Origin: an uncultured Eubacteriales bacterium
GTDB taxonomy: Bacteria > Bacillota > Clostridia > Oscillospirales > Acutalibacteraceae
Direction: 5' to 3'
Length of the DNA stretch: 64,000 nucleotides
Assembly (NCBI GenBank): GCA_910584745.1
Contig: CAJUDG010000007.1
Span: 1 to 64,000, forward strand
Shown in pieces: positions 33,038 to 40,850 of this stretch. The stretch's first letter is position 1. Every line of letters starts with the position of its first letter. Under the pieces are notes generated by a model that searched no databases, was not told the DNA's origin, and saw only the letters and a list, made by a program, of their open reading frames with translations. A program made the translations under genes and the position numbers.

Positions 33038-34151
33038 GGATCACGGCCTGACAAGAGAAAACCTCCTGCGCTCCCTTCCCATATCCCTCTCAGGGGACCC
33101 GAAGATGGTGGCCCTTGCCCGGGTCATAGCCGGGGCCCTGGCGGTGCGCCGGGAGGAGATAGAGCGGCTGGCTATATACCCAAACACGGCGAGGCTTGAG
33201 GAGGGGCTGTTGGACATCCTTGCCCGAGACTTCAAGGTGGACTGGTGGGACAGCGATTACTCCGTTGAGGAGAAGCGCCGCACTCTGGCAACCAGCTGGC
33301 AGGTGCACAAGACCCTGGGGACAAAGGCGGCGGTGATAAAGGCCATCACCTCAGTGTACCCCAGCGCGGCCCTGGAGGAGTGGTTCGAGTACGGCGGCAA
33401 GCCGTACCACTTCCGGCTGACGGTCCGTCTGACCGAAAGCGGCTGGGACGCCTTTAAGCATAAGCAGCTTTTGGAAAAGATGCAGTATTACAAGAATCTC
33501 CGCTCCCACCGGGAGGCCGTCGTGTACTATATGCCACTGGTAACGGTGGAAAATCCGCAGAGATTTCTTTTTGAAAGCCTGCTGATATCCGGGCGGCTGG
33601 CCCCAAACGAACATCGGCTGGACCGCACACGGCTGTTTATGGCCTGGGCGGCGGCAGAAGCCTTTGCGAGCGGGGCAGGCCTTACAGCACGGATGCGCAT
33701 GGAGAACCGGGAAAGGCTCTTCGCCCGGCGGCTGCTTATCGGTCCATACGCCATTGACGTTATGGGCGTTGAGGGGGCGTTTTTCGATGGGGTGTACAGT
33801 TTCAGCGGAGAGCGCTTTTTCTGGTACACCTTCAGGCGGCGGCCGGCCTTTTACAGCATGGATATCCGGGCACGGGTACAGAGCCGGGAGTGCGTGACCG
33901 GCAGCATACTTCTGAACCCGGGAGGCGCGGCGCATAACAGGGCGTCAGGAGTGCTCCGGGGGATGTACCGGGCCAGGGACAGGACCGGCTCCGTGCAAAA
34001 GCACGCGGGGACGGCGCTGCGCTCCGGCGCGGGGAACATGAACACCGGCACGGCTTTCCTGACCGTGGACGGCAGGAACTACTTTGACGGCGCCCACAGC
34101 TTTGACGGCGTAAAGAAGTTCAACGGAAAATTTGAAAGGAGCGAATTGTAA
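33024..34151 (+). CDS. Tail protein I family, extended form
   Basis: 375 residues, about twice the ~180 of P2 gpI. The first ~175 residues contain the family region (GLLDILARDFKVDWWDSDYS, VHKTLGTKAAVIKAITSVYP, FRLTVRL). The C-terminal half (VTVENPQRFLFESLLISGRL ... YFDGAHSFDGVKKFNGKF) is an added beta-rich domain with SFSGERFF / SFDGVKKF repeats. Baseplate gpI proteins hold the fibres, and the extension may be an anchoring or receptor-binding domain. Confidence 0.85.
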   Translation: MRMNEDHGLTRENLLRSLPISLSGDPKMVALARVIAGALAVRREEIERLAIYPNTARLEEGLLDILARDFKVDWWDSDYSVEEKRRTLATSWQVHKTLGTKAAVIKAITSVYPSAALEEWFEYGGKPYHFRLTVRLTESGWDAFKHKQLLEKMQYYKNLRSHREAVVYYMPLVTVENPQRFLFESLLISGRLAPNEHRLDRTRLFMAWAAAEAFASGAGLTARMRMENRERLFARRLLIGPYAIDVMGVEGAFFDGVYSFSGERFFWYTFRRRPAFYSMDIRARVQSRECVTGSILLNPGGAAHNRASGVLRGMYRARDRTGSVQKHAGTALRSGAGNMNTGTAFLTVDGRNYFDGAHSFDGVKKFNGKFERSEL

Positions 34152-34543
34152 TGGCAAGCAGCACCACAAGTGTTATCACCCACCACAGGCGGGTCAGCCT
34201 GGCAAAGATCACCCGGGGGGCGGTAGATACCATCCCCAAGATAACCCATATCGCTTTTGGCAGCGGGGGAGTGGACGAGAGCGGCCAGCCCATACAGCCG
34301 CTGGAGACCATGACCGCGCTGAACCATGAGGTGGCCCGCTACGAGATAGAGAAGGTGGAGACCCCCGTGGACACCACCAACCGCTACACCGTCACCATCC
34401 CGGAGTCCGACCTTAACGGCGTGAACATCAACGAGATGGCCCTTATCGACGCCGAGGGCCAGCTGGCGGCGGTCAAGACCTTCCTGAATAAGGGCAAGGA
34501 CGGGGACGTTGAGTTCACATTCCAGTTTGACGACGAGTTCTGA
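34151..34543 (+). CDS. Tail fibre N-terminal (collar) type protein
   Basis: 130 residues. TSVITHHRRVSLAKITRGAV, ITHIAFGSGGVDESGQPIQP and INEMALIDAEGQLAAVKTFL match the DUF3751-like attachment domain normally found at the N terminus of P2 gpH-type fibres. Here it is a separate protein, so the fibre shaft is probably assembled from the following genes. GAAAGGAGCG precedes the ATG. Confidence 0.8.
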   Translation: MASSTTSVITHHRRVSLAKITRGAVDTIPKITHIAFGSGGVDESGQPIQPLETMTALNHEVARYEIEKVETPVDTTNRYTVTIPESDLNGVNINEMALIDAEGQLAAVKTFLNKGKDGDVEFTFQFDDEF

Positions 34544-34557
34544 AAGGGGGCGGCACA

Positions 34558-35070
34558 GTGGAGAAATATGTTATTCCTGAGAACCCCCGCTACCGTGTGG
34601 AGGATATGCGGAAGCTCCAGGACAGGGACCCGGTAAGCGCGTCCGTGATAGTGAACCCCACGCTTATAGAGCCCATTTTGGAGAGCATTGCCCACGTCCA
34701 CCAGCAGGCGAACTCCCTTGCAGCGCGGATAGACCTGACCATCCCCGCGGAGGGCTGGCAGGAGGACACGTCGGGCGGCGTGACCCTTGACCTGCCCGTA
34801 GAGGGCGTTACGGAAACCATGACCCCGGTAGTCACTCTCAGCGCCGCCGCGCTGGAGACCGCCGGCGCCTGTGAGCTGAGAGAGACCTGTGAGACGCTGC
34901 CGGGCGCTTTGCGTTTCCGGGCCGTGTCGGCCCCGGAGGCGGACATGGCGGGAGAGCTTCTGCTGATACTGCCCGGCGGAGGGTCGGGGGGTGTGTTACC
35001 GGCCGCGCCGGTGGCTACGGACGGCGAAGTGGCTGAAATGCTGGATAATGTGTTCAGCAGTGGCGAATAG
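34558..35070 (+). CDS. Fibre-region protein A with conserved C-terminal tag
   Basis: 170 residues from a GTG with AAAGGGGGCGG upstream. An N-terminal helical part (HVHQQANSLAARIDLTIPAE) leads to a beta-rich middle. The last 17 residues, ATDGEVAEMLDNVFSSGE, nearly repeat at the end of the next protein (ATDEEVAEMLETVFGGAE). The shared tag may mediate assembly of both proteins on one partner. Function unknown. Confidence 0.6.
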   Translation: MEKYVIPENPRYRVEDMRKLQDRDPVSASVIVNPTLIEPILESIAHVHQQANSLAARIDLTIPAEGWQEDTSGGVTLDLPVEGVTETMTPVVTLSAAALETAGACELRETCETLPGALRFRAVSAPEADMAGELLLILPGGGSGGVLPAAPVATDGEVAEMLDNVFSSGE

Positions 35071-35128
35071 CAGGGGAAACCGGCCGGACTTACGGACGGT
35101 CCAAATATTTCTATAAGGAGGCCTATAT

Positions 35129-35632
35129 ATGGCATACAACAATGAAAGTCTTACCAAACTAAAAGCTCTGGAGGCGCTGGCCCAGCGGGTCAGGCAGGAC
35201 TACGCACCGAAAACAGCAGTTGTGGAGCTGGAGGAGCAGGTCACAGCCACTATCAACGCTAAGGTTGCCAGTACCTATAGGGCGGGCGGCAGCGCTGCCT
35301 TTTCTGAGCTTCCCGAACTGACTGCCGCAAACCTGGGACTGGTGTTTAATGTTACCGACGACTTCACCACCACAGAGAGCTTCCTTGAGGGGGCCGGGGC
35401 CAAACACGGCGCGGGCACAAATGTTGCCGTGGTGCAGGCCGGGGAGGATATCAGGTATGACGTCCTATCGGGATTTGTGGACCTGTCCGGCTACATGGAA
35501 AAGGAAGATGGCAAGGGCCTTTCCGCCAACGACTATACGGATGATGAAAAGGCCAAACTGGCCGGTATCAGTGTTGCCACAGACGAGGAAGTGGCGGAGA
35601 TGCTGGAAACTGTGTTCGGTGGAGCTGAGTGA
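35129..35632 (+). CDS. Fibre-region protein B with conserved C-terminal tag
   Basis: 167 residues, with AAGGAGGCC before the ATG. It starts MAYNNESLTKLKALEALAQR, like the next gene's MSYNKESLVRLRHLETAVQH, so the two share an N-terminal helix while sharing its C-terminal tag with the preceding protein. The middle resembles fibre segments (GYMEKEDGKGLSANDYTDDE and KAKLAGI). It is best seen as part of a modular fibre set. Confidence 0.65.
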   Translation: MAYNNESLTKLKALEALAQRVRQDYAPKTAVVELEEQVTATINAKVASTYRAGGSAAFSELPELTAANLGLVFNVTDDFTTTESFLEGAGAKHGAGTNVAVVQAGEDIRYDVLSGFVDLSGYMEKEDGKGLSANDYTDDEKAKLAGISVATDEEVAEMLETVFGGAE

Positions 35633-35679
35633 GCGCACCTCATTTCATTTTCAAACGGTAAGCTCCGGGAGGTGAGTTT

Positions 35680-36840
35680 TTGAGTTATAACAAGGAGAGC
35701 CTAGTAAGGCTCCGACATTTGGAAACTGCTGTACAGCATATAAAAGCGCTTTTCGCGGAAATGACCGCGCTGGAAGAACTACGTGAGGAGGTTTTCGGGG
35801 AAAATGGCGCTGCGCCGGCACTGGAAACAGCAATCTCAGATCTGGACAATTCTATATTCGGCACGGACGGAGCAGTGGAAGCCCTGAACAAGCGCATTGA
35901 CGAGGAAATATTCGGCGAAAACGGCGCTGTAATGTCGCTGGATACGGCAGTCACAGCCCTGCGGGATGAAGTCTTCGGCATCAACAATGAGCCCGGTGCG
36001 CTGGCGGAGCTGGAGGCAGCACTGCGGGAAGAAATGCTGGGCGAAAATGGCGAGGTGACAAAGGCTAACGCTGAAATAGAGGCCTTACGAAATGATGTCC
36101 TCGGTAACGGCGGTGTGGTGGAGTCGCTGGACACGCGTATCAGTGAGGAAGTCCTCGGCGATGAGGGGGCGGTAACAGCAGTCAGTAACGAGCTTTCAGC
36201 TCTGCGTGACGAAGTTTTGGGCGCGGGCGAAAACCCGGGCGCGATAGTGTACCATGTTTCCAAGCTGCGTGAGGATCTGTACGGCGAAAATGGCGCTATA
36301 CCAGCGCTGGAGCAGGCTGTGTTTGATGAGGGTGGTGTGGTGGACACTCTGAACAAGCGCATTGACGAGGAAATATTCGGCGAAAACGGCGCTGTAACGT
36401 CGCTGGATACGGCAGTCACAGCCCTGCGGGATGAAGTCTTCGGCATCAACAATGAGCCCGGTGCGCTGGCGGAGCTGGAGGCAGCCCTGCGGGAAGAAAT
36501 GCTGGGCGAAAATGGCGAGGTGACAAAGGCCAACGCTGAAATAGAGCGCCTGCGCAGTGACATGTTTGGCGAGGGAGGTACAGAGCAAGGGCTCAATACC
36601 GCCATTTCAGAGCTTGAAACCGGTCTTTCCGAAACCATCGAAGAAAGAGCCACAGAGCTTTGGAATGAGCTGAACCCCCTGATAGAAGCTTTCCAGCCCG
36701 GAGTGGTGGCCCTGTACCATTTGGAGGGCGATACCGCGCCCCCGCCCGGCTGGGTGTGGTACGAAACGGATGAGCAGGGAGCGCCGCTGCCCGTTTCAGA
36801 AAGCAGACCCGGATTAGTTTATATAATAAGGGGGGCGTAA
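35680..36840 (+). CDS. Repeat-containing tail fibre shaft protein
   Basis: 386 residues from a TTG at 35680 (GGGAGGTGAG upstream). About twelve repeats of ~22-26 residues alternate a helix (ALETAISDLDNSI-like) with a tight FGENGAV / LGENGEV / FGINNEPGA turn, predicting a long coiled-coil shaft. The C-terminal ~60 residues (GVVALYHLEGDTAPPPGWVW onward) are a separate tip domain. A 197-bp segment is duplicated almost exactly. The first helix resembles the previous gene's start. Confidence 0.75.
   Translation: MSYNKESLVRLRHLETAVQHIKALFAEMTALEELREEVFGENGAAPALETAISDLDNSIFGTDGAVEALNKRIDEEIFGENGAVMSLDTAVTALRDEVFGINNEPGALAELEAALREEMLGENGEVTKANAEIEALRNDVLGNGGVVESLDTRISEEVLGDEGAVTAVSNELSALRDEVLGAGENPGAIVYHVSKLREDLYGENGAIPALEQAVFDEGGVVDTLNKRIDEEIFGENGAVTSLDTAVTALRDEVFGINNEPGALAELEAALREEMLGENGEVTKANAEIERLRSDMFGEGGTEQGLNTAISELETGLSETIEERATELWNELNPLIEAFQPGVVALYHLEGDTAPPPGWVWYETDEQGAPLPVSESRPGLVYIIRGA
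35884..36545 (+). repeat. 197-bp direct repeat within the fibre shaft gene
   Basis: 35884-36080 and 36349-36545 differ at only three bases across 197. The period of 465 bp equals 155 codons, so recombination between the copies would delete or add 155 residues in frame. This gives a route to fibre-length variation. Confidence 0.85.
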
Positions 36841-36842
36841 TA

Positions 36843-37331
36843 ATGGCCTTAGGTATCATAAACGTCCCCGGCGCGCCCAAAAGCGGGCTGGAGGCGGCAG
36901 AGACCCAAATTGAGGCCCTGCGTGAAAAGCTGCTGGGCAAGGGCGGTGTGCTGGAAGCTTTGTCCGCCCACACCAGCAGCGGGGAAAATCCACACAATGT
37001 AACTGCCCAGCATGTGGGGGCCATCGCCGCAACGGACAAAGGCGCGGCGGGCGGGGTGGCAAGCCTTGACGCCAACGGCAAGGTGCCGGCGGCTCAGCTG
37101 CCCTCAATGAACTACATACCCACCAGCCAGAAAGGCAGCGCGGGCGGCGTCCCCACTCTTGACGCCAACGGCAAGGTCCCGGAAAGCCAGCTGCCTGTGC
37201 AGGGCGGGCTCATTGCCCAGGTTGCGCCGCCAGACAACACAAAGCTTGGCTGGATAGACACAGCTAACGGAAACGTCCTGAAATACTATGACGGCAGCAA
37301 GTGGGTGACCGTCAGCGCAGTCTGGGGGTGA
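36843..37331 (+). CDS. Short tail fibre protein with SLDANGKVP repeats
   Basis: 162 residues. SGENPHNVTAQHVGAIAATD is followed by two ~36-residue repeats, GAAGGVASLDANGKVPAAQL and GSAGGVPTLDANGKVPESQL, widely found in gut-phage fibres. The C terminus DGSKWVTVSAVWG is a short beta tip. The N-terminal helix LEAAETQIEALREKLLGKGG resembles the shaft protein's repeats. It ends six bases before the Cys-rich gene. Confidence 0.8.
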   Translation: MALGIINVPGAPKSGLEAAETQIEALREKLLGKGGVLEALSAHTSSGENPHNVTAQHVGAIAATDKGAAGGVASLDANGKVPAAQLPSMNYIPTSQKGSAGGVPTLDANGKVPESQLPVQGGLIAQVAPPDNTKLGWIDTANGNVLKYYDGSKWVTVSAVWG

Positions 37332-37336
37332 TATAA

Positions 37337-38467
37337 ATGTTGACTGCAAAGCAGATAAATGAACTGAAAGCTAAAGAAAAGACCGAAATGGCCCGGCGCT
37401 CCGGCTACGGCAGCCTTGCGGGGTTCGCGGGGGCGGCGTATGACTTCACGGTAACGCCGGTCAAGGGCGGCGGGATCCTCGCCGAGCACGGAAAGAAGAC
37501 CATAAACCCGCTCCTGAACGTCAAGGACCACGCCGGTCTGGTGCTGGTGGACGGCGAGACCCCGGAGGGGGTAACGCCCTCCACCAGCGGCAACCCGATC
37601 CCGGCAGCTTTTGACGAGGAGCTTATAGCGGAGGTGGACAAGCTGGCCGCAGAGAGCATGACCGGTAACAGCTCCTCCTGTAGGGGGGCCTGCACAGGGC
37701 TCTGCCTCGGCACCTGCACCAGCTCCTGCTCGGGGTGCTCCGGGTCCTGCTCGGGCTCCTGCGGGGGCAGCTGCGGCGGGTGCACAGGGTGTTCCTCATG
37801 CGGGAGCTCCTGCTCCAATGGCTGCTCGGGGTGTTCGGGCGCCTGCGCCCAGGTCTGCGCTTCATGCTGTGGATCCGAATGTACGGGATGTTCGGCCTGC
37901 ACAGGCTGTGGCGGCTGTGGCAGCTCATGCTCTAACGGTTGCTCTGGCTGTGACTCTGGATGTTTAGGAGGATGTACCGGCTGTCATGGATGCGGGTCCA
38001 CCTGCGGAAGCTGCCACGGCTCATGCGGCACAGGCTGTACATCGACCGCCAGCAGCTGCTCCGGGTGCTCTGGAGGCTGTCATTCATGCAGCGGGTGCTC
38101 GGGTGCTTGTGGGAACAACTGTGACGGCATATGCGCCGGCTGCGGCAACTGCGGTGGCTGCTCCAGTTCCTGCACCAACGGTTGTAGCGATGCATGTACC
38201 GGATGCGGAAGTGCGTGCACTGGCTGCTCTATTACCTGCTCGGGCTGCGATTCGTGTACCGGCTGCTATGGCTGCTCCGGCTGCGGGTCCTCCTGTGCCT
38301 CCAGCTGCTACGGCTGTTCCGGGTGCTCCTCGTGCTCGGGGTGCGCAAACGGCTGCGGCACCGGCTGCCAGAGCGGCTGCAAGTCCTCGTGTTCCACAGC
38401 GTGCTCCACCACCTGCTACAGTACATGCTCTAACCAGTGCTTCGGCGGCGCGTCCGCTGCAGCATAA
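37337..38467 (+). CDS. Cys-rich repeat protein, likely radical SAM substrate
   Basis: 376 residues. Residues 1-114 contain no cysteine and form a leader-like or anchoring region (helix INELKAKEKTEMARRSGYGS, then FAGAAYDFTVTPVKGG). Residues 115-368 hold about 72 cysteines, 28 percent, nearly all spaced CxxC or CxxxC and separated by Gly, Ser, Thr and few other residues; one CC and one seven-residue gap break the pattern. There is no signal peptide. It lies between tail fibre genes and a radical SAM/SPASM gene, so it may be a thioether-crosslinked tail tip or a released peptide. Confidence 0.8.
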   Translation: MLTAKQINELKAKEKTEMARRSGYGSLAGFAGAAYDFTVTPVKGGGILAEHGKKTINPLLNVKDHAGLVLVDGETPEGVTPSTSGNPIPAAFDEELIAEVDKLAAESMTGNSSSCRGACTGLCLGTCTSSCSGCSGSCSGSCGGSCGGCTGCSSCGSSCSNGCSGCSGACAQVCASCCGSECTGCSACTGCGGCGSSCSNGCSGCDSGCLGGCTGCHGCGSTCGSCHGSCGTGCTSTASSCSGCSGGCHSCSGCSGACGNNCDGICAGCGNCGGCSSSCTNGCSDACTGCGSACTGCSITCSGCDSCTGCYGCSGCGSSCASSCYGCSGCSSCSGCANGCGTGCQSGCKSSCSTACSTTCYSTCSNQCFGGASAAA

Positions 38468-38492
38468 ATAATTTGCAAAGGAGTTTTTCAAA

Positions 38493-38786
38493 ATGAAGAA
38501 GATCACCATTGAGAATCAGGAAGTAGTCAACCATCTTGAGGCCCTGGGCTACGAGGCCGCCGCCCGCAAGGAGCTCCTTTCCCATATGGCCCAGGCGGGA
38601 GTGCTGCCCGGCGACCCGGCTTTCCAGGCCTACCACAAGGAGTATGAGGAGTGCTTTGCCCGGTACGAGCTGGCAAAGGCCGGGCTTGAGAGGCAGTACG
38701 TCCAGCCCCTGGCCCCCGAGGGCGTCCGGCTCTCCTGGCGGCTGGACTACTCCACCCGGGAGCTGACCGTCCAGGGTGTAGACTGA
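38493..38786 (+). CDS. Helical helper protein of the Cys-rich/radical SAM cassette
   Basis: 97 residues with AAAGGAG before the ATG. It is mostly helical (NQEVVNHLEALGYEAAARKE, AYHKEYEECFARYELAKAGL) with a C-terminal beta end SWRLDYSTRELTVQGVD. It overlaps the radical SAM start by one base (TGATG), so the two are probably made in stoichiometry. Small proteins in this place in other radical SAM peptide systems bind the leader or the enzyme; that role is inferred. Confidence 0.65.
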   Translation: MKKITIENQEVVNHLEALGYEAAARKELLSHMAQAGVLPGDPAFQAYHKEYEECFARYELAKAGLERQYVQPLAPEGVRLSWRLDYSTRELTVQGVD

Positions 38787-40087
38787 TGAGGAAAAAGCTT
38801 GAGCAGTTCCAGGACTATCTGGCCCGGCTGTTCCCGGAGGAGCACCCGGAGGGCGGGGAGCGCCGCCTTGCCCGGACGGTGACCTTTGCGGTAACTGACG
38901 CCTGCTCCCTGCGGTGCACCTACTGCTACCAGGGGATAAAGGCCCACCACGTTATGGACTTTGAGACGGCCAAAAAGTTCACGGACATGGTGCTTGCGGG
39001 AAACCGGTATATAAACCCGGAGAACTCCCCGGGGGTGATAATAGAGTTCATCGGCGGGGAACCCCTGCTGGAGATAGAGCTGGTAGATAAGATCACCGAC
39101 TACTTTATCGGCGAGATGATACGCCTGCGGCACCCCTGGGCCACGCGGTTCAGGCTGTCCATCTGCTCCAACGGCACGGAGTATTTTGACCCAAAGGTCC
39201 AGGCCTACCTCAAAAAGCACCTGAACCACCTCTCCTTCTCCATCTCCATCGACGGCTGTAAGGAGCTGCACGACGCCTGCCGGGTGTTCCCGGACGGGCG
39301 AGGGAGCTATGATACGGCCATCGCCGGGGTGGAGCACTTCACGAAGGTGCTGGGCGGGGTGATGGGCAGCAAGATGACCCTGGCCCCGCAGAATGTGGGC
39401 TACACCTTCCGGGCCATAAAGAACCTTATAGATCTGGGCTACACCGAGATAAATCTGAACTGCGTGTATGAGGAAGGGTGGAATATAGAGCACGCGAAAA
39501 CGCTCTATAAGGAGTTGAAAAAGACCGCTGACTATCTCCTCGAGAACGATCTGGAGGATATCTATCTGTCCATCTTCGAGGAGGATTTCTTCCGTCCCAA
39601 GGACCCCCAGGACCTGCAAAACTGGTGCGGGGGCACAGGGGAGATGATATCCGTGGACTATACCGGCAATATCTACCCCTGCATAAGGTATATGCCCAAC
39701 TCCCTGGGGCCGGGGGTGGAGCCCCTTGTGATAGGCCACGTGGACCACGGTATTCTGGGCACGGATAAGGAGCGGGACTGCGCGCACTGCTTAAAGTGCA
39801 TAGACCGGCGCACCCAGAGCACGGACGAGTGCTTTGACTGCCTCATAGCCGAGGGCTGCGCCTGGTGCAGCGCGTACAATTACCAGGTCTTCGGCACGGC
39901 GGACAGGCGGGCTACATTTATCTGCGTCATGCACAGGGCCAGGGCCCTTGCCAACGCCTATTACTGGAACAGGCTCTACAGAAAGCAAAATCTTAAAAAG
40001 CGTTTTAAGATCCATGTGCCCGAGGAGTGGGCGCTGGAGATACTTGGACAAACTGAGTGGGATATGCTCAGAGAATTGGAGGAATAA
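38786..40087 (+). CDS. Radical SAM/SPASM peptide maturase-like enzyme
   Basis: 433 residues. The 4Fe-4S triad is CxxxCxxC at 40, 44 and 47 (TDACSLRCTYCYQG), with the GGEP motif at 90-93. A SPASM domain with auxiliary cluster ligands follows: Cys281-x12-G-x4-Cys299, then Cys332, 335, 338, 349, 352, 358, 361 and 380. This matches sactisynthase/anaerobic-sulfatase-maturase-type enzymes that act on Cys-containing peptides. The only obvious substrate is the Cys-rich protein two genes upstream. Thioether (Cys S to C-alpha) links are a likely product but are not shown. Confidence 0.88.
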   Translation: MRKKLEQFQDYLARLFPEEHPEGGERRLARTVTFAVTDACSLRCTYCYQGIKAHHVMDFETAKKFTDMVLAGNRYINPENSPGVIIEFIGGEPLLEIELVDKITDYFIGEMIRLRHPWATRFRLSICSNGTEYFDPKVQAYLKKHLNHLSFSISIDGCKELHDACRVFPDGRGSYDTAIAGVEHFTKVLGGVMGSKMTLAPQNVGYTFRAIKNLIDLGYTEINLNCVYEEGWNIEHAKTLYKELKKTADYLLENDLEDIYLSIFEEDFFRPKDPQDLQNWCGGTGEMISVDYTGNIYPCIRYMPNSLGPGVEPLVIGHVDHGILGTDKERDCAHCLKCIDRRTQSTDECFDCLIAEGCAWCSAYNYQVFGTADRRATFICVMHRARALANAYYWNRLYRKQNLKKRFKIHVPEEWALEILGQTEWDMLRELEE

Positions 40088-40089
40088 GA

Positions 40090-40404
40090 ATGTTCACTTT
40101 AAAGCTGGCAAATAACGAGACCTTCCCGGTGACCGCGGCCGAGCACTTCCTGAGCAGGACGGGAAACGGTAAGGCCCGGGGCGCCCTGCGGGTAGAGTCC
40201 GCCCCGGCTCAGCACGGCCTCCAGTGGTATCTGGAGAAGCTGAACGCCCCCGGGGCCCTGGACACGGTGCAGGTCCTCTGTGAGGACGGCTCTGTGGGGC
40301 TGGAGACTGAGGGGTATACCGAGATCTCCAGCGCCGGGCTCAGGCTGCTGGTCACCGGGGAGAGGGCGTTCTCTCTGGTGGTCTGGGAGCCGGAGGCACA
40401 GTAA
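40090..40404 (+). CDS. Small protein after the radical SAM gene, function unknown
   Basis: 104 residues from the ATG at 40090, preceded by TTGGAGGAATAAGA; the frame's upstream start at 40057 lies inside the radical SAM gene. The sequence is beta-rich (MFTLKLANNETFPVTAAEHF, DTVQVLCEDGSVGLETEGYT, LVTGERAFSLVVWEPE) with one cysteine. It may be part of the cassette or a small tail/baseplate protein. Tight spacing (2 bases) favours the cassette. Confidence 0.6.
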   Translation: MFTLKLANNETFPVTAAEHFLSRTGNGKARGALRVESAPAQHGLQWYLEKLNAPGALDTVQVLCEDGSVGLETEGYTEISSAGLRLLVTGERAFSLVVWEPEAQ

Positions 40405-40424
40405 GGCCAGGAGGACGGCAAAAA

Positions 40425-40850
40425 ATGACCTTAGACAAGATCTTAGCCTGCTACAGCGGCGGGCTATTTTTACTGCTTACGCTTGTGGAACTGGCTCCCA
40501 TCAAAGTGAACCCGTGGTCAGCTATCGCCCGGTGGATAGGAAAGGCGATGGGGATAGAAGCCATAGAAAAGAAACTGGATTCGCATATTGACATGGATGA
40601 CCGCCGGACTGCTGACGGCCATCGCGCCAGGGTGCTGCACTTCAACAACGAGCTCCTGCGCTCTATCGACCACACCAAAGAGGAATTCATAGAGGTGCTG
40701 GCCGAGATAGACGCCTACGAGCGGTTCTGCGAGGACCACCCGGACTACCCCAATAACCGGGCTGTGCTGGCCATTGAGAATATCCGGGAGAACTATAAGG
40801 AACGGCTGAAGAAACATGATTTTTTGCAGGAAGGAGAGGTCAAATTATGA
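40425..40850 (+). CDS. Membrane-anchored protein of the lysis region
   Basis: 141 residues. One N-terminal hydrophobic segment (about 8-27: CYSGGLFLLLTLVELAPIKV) is followed by a long charged helical region. I recall similar proteins before endolysin genes in clostridial phages. It could be a lysis accessory protein or an anchor, and there are too few membrane segments for a classical holin. It overlaps the endolysin gene by four bases. Confidence 0.6.
   Translation: MTLDKILACYSGGLFLLLTLVELAPIKVNPWSAIARWIGKAMGIEAIEKKLDSHIDMDDRRTADGHRARVLHFNNELLRSIDHTKEEFIEVLAEIDAYERFCEDHPDYPNNRAVLAIENIRENYKERLKKHDFLQEGEVKL

Noticed and set aside
37676..38450. The Cys-codon-rich DNA as a CRISPR array or simple satellite repeat
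   Set aside because: The repeats are irregular TGC/GGC-rich codons in one open frame with mixed 9- and 12-base spacing; there are no fixed repeats and spacers.
37986..38471. 161-codon alternative frame (Ala/Pro-rich) across the Cys-rich gene
   Set aside because: It arises from reading TGC-rich codons out of frame; no ribosome site, and the Cys frame has one plus a matching enzyme downstream.
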